Assembly: GCA_014304965.1 (NCBI GenBank)
Contig: JACRTZ010000221.1
Span: forward strand, 1-5,413
Length of the DNA: 5,413 nucleotides
From: Vulcanimicrobiota bacterium
Lineage (GTDB): Bacteria > Vulcanimicrobiota > Vulcanimicrobiia > Vulcanimicrobiales > Vulcanimicrobiaceae
Reading direction: 5' to 3'
Shown here piece after piece: positions 4,310 to 5,413 of the stretch. The notes below the pieces were generated by a model. It saw nothing but the letters and a program-made list of their open reading frames with translations, searched no databases and was not told the DNA's origin. The translations under genes were made by a program, and so were the position numbers. Numbering within the stretch: the first letter of the stretch is position 1; the number at the start of each line of letters is the position of its first letter.

Positions 4310-5413
4310 AAAGCGAAGTTTTGCGGCAAGATGCTCGAGGGTTGGCCGTTCGACGTGCCGATCCCGAGCGTTTGATTGGGAAACGCCAAGATCGTGATGT
4401 TGAAGGTGAATTGTTTGAGGTCTTGGTTGTAGGTTGCGTCGAGCCGGTAGCAATCTCCGATGATCTTGCTGATGAAGATGTTCTTGTTGACGATCTTCCC
4501 GCGCCGCTTCCAATCGACGTTGCCGGAAAATTGGAGCATCGTATCGCGCCCGAACGGCGTGAGCGCCTGCACGTTCGTCTGATAGAAGCCGTTCCCGGGT
4601 CCGGGCACGTAGGATCCGCCAACGACGAGCAGCGATCGCATCGAAGGGCGAGCGTTCAGCTGATAGGCGATCGGCTGGCCTTGGCGGTTGAAGTTGGTGC
4701 TCGTGGCGAGCGATAGCGAGTACACGTCGCTGTTGAAAAACCGAATCACGTCTTGCAGACCGTGCGAGCCGCTCGAGAGCCGGTCGAAGAGCTGGAACGG
4801 AACGTTGGCCGGACCGATCGGATGCGTTTCGTTGTAGGTGACGGAGTTCGAGATGTGGTTGCCGAGCGGCGTGGTGAGCGAGGCGGTCTGATTGTCGAGC
4901 GCCTTTGCGTCGCCCGTGCCGTAAAAATCTTGCCGGATGTTGTACGTCGCGTTGAAATCGCTCTTGCCGATTTTGAGAAAGACCGGCTGATTGAACACGA
5001 ACTCGGCGCGCGGCGTCGAGAAGCCGTTTTGCGGCTCGGTGTATTCGCCGATGCTGAACTGCGCGGTGAACGGCTGCAGGGGATAATGTTTAAAACCGAA
5101 GTGGGGCAAGATGGTTAGTTCGGGAATCTTGTCGTACGTCGGCGCGTTCGAAAAATTCGAGTAATCGCTCTTGTCGTAGGCCAAGTTCAGATCGGCGATG
5201 CTCGAGAAATAATGCGTCAGCGACGAGAGGTGCAGCGAGTTGCTCTGGGCGAGCGGGCTGTTGAATTTACTGTACGAGAAGTTGAACGTTTGGGAAAGGT
5301 TCTGCGCGAGGTTGAGCTGCTGGACGAACCCGAGGTTGTACGTGTCGTTGAGCGAGCCTTGCACGAAGCGCGAAAACGTAAGCGTCTCGTTCGACTTCAG
5401 GCCGGTGTAGGCG
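4306..5413 (-). CDS. lptD: LptD/OstA-like outer-membrane beta-barrel, C-terminal part (N-terminus missing)
   Basis: LptD is the outer-membrane translocon that inserts lipopolysaccharide in the outer leaflet. 368 codons are visible and the frame is open to the window edge, so the N-terminal region and any signal peptide are missing. A GTG at 5364 is in frame but internal, because coding continues upstream (AYTGLKSNETLTFSRF). The visible part consists of alternating amphipathic beta strands rich in Asn, Ser, Phe and Tyr (for example NLSQTFNFSYSKF, PFTAQFSIGEYTE, SDFNATYNIRQDFYG). The end is LptD-like: GDCYRLDATYNQDLKQFTFNITILAFPNQ resembles the conserved Cys plus paired-strand region near the LptD C-terminus. 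The last residue is Phe (NFAF), the usual terminal signal of outer-membrane barrels for Bam recognition. Only one Cys is present in the visible part. The TAG stop overlaps the TAA of the converging gene. A different large barrel cannot be excluded without the N-terminal OstA domain. Confidence 0.65.
   Translation of the reverse strand, partial: AYTGLKSNETLTFSRFVQGSLNDTYNLGFVQQLNLAQNLSQTFNFSYSKFNSPLAQSNSLHLSSLTHYFSSIADLNLAYDKSDYSNFSNAPTYDKIPELTILPHFGFKHYPLQPFTAQFSIGEYTEPQNGFSTPRAEFVFNQPVFLKIGKSDFNATYNIRQDFYGTGDAKALDNQTASLTTPLGNHISNSVTYNETHPIGPANVPFQLFDRLSSGSHGLQDVIRFFNSDVYSLSLATSTNFNRQGQPIAYQLNARPSMRSLLVVGGSYVPGPGNGFYQTNVQALTPFGRDTMLQFSGNVDWKRRGKIVNKNIFISKIIGDCYRLDATYNQDLKQFTFNITILAFPNQTLGIGTSNGQPSSILPQNFAF

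Noticed and set aside
3611..4513. Minus-strand open frame of 300 residues opposite the exported protein
   Set aside because: Composition is that of an antisense shadow. The sense frame has a signal sequence and a coherent beta-rich composition.
3607..4716. Plus-strand open frame of 369 residues crossing the exported protein and the barrel gene
   Set aside because: It is rich in Arg and Gln, lacks any motif, and spans two genes that are well supported in other frames.

Overview
The window is about 5.4 kb of GC-rich, densely coding bacterial chromosome. The organism is Gram-negative-type (diderm): it encodes apolipoprotein N-acyltransferase, an LptC-like protein and the C-terminal part of an LptD/OstA-like outer-membrane barrel. 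A KGG-repeat general-stress protein and a D-aminoacylase-family enzyme are also present. I suspect a deep-branching soil lineage such as Candidatus Eremiobacterota (WPS-2) or a neighbour. This is inferred from gene mix and sequence flavour only; no marker gene here settles it. I see no tRNA, rRNA, CRISPR array, insertion sequence or phage gene.

Layout. (1) 1-1136, minus strand: an N-acyl-D-amino-acid deacylase/D-aminoacylase family amidohydrolase, cut at its C-terminus by the window edge. (2) 1137-1219: an 83-base divergent intergenic region. It holds a candidate general-stress (sigma-B-type) promoter, a short perfect dyad and a Shine-Dalgarno site, all pointing to the next gene. (3) 1220-1546, plus strand: a small protein built of 20-residue KGG repeats, like GsiB. 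(4) 1574-3642, minus strand: a two-gene unit, lnt followed by an lptC-like gene. The two overlap by two bases if lptC starts at TTG. (5) About 3560/3617-4309, plus strand: an uncharacterised Asn-rich exported protein, probably a lipoprotein, whose start region overlaps the start of lnt. (6) 4306-5413, minus strand: the C-terminal half or so of an LptD/OstA-like barrel, cut at its N-terminus by the window edge. It converges on gene 5 with overlapping stop codons.

The right two thirds is an envelope-building neighbourhood. Lnt completes lipoprotein acylation in the inner membrane, LptC belongs to the bridge that moves lipopolysaccharide across the periplasm, and LptD inserts it in the outer membrane. 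The unknown exported protein sits among them on the opposite strand. The left third pairs a D-amino-acid/amide scavenging enzyme with a stress protein reading away from it. The best leads are the sigma-B-like promoter in front of the KGG gene and the unknown protein next to the barrel. I found no clear evidence of a wholly new multi-gene system.
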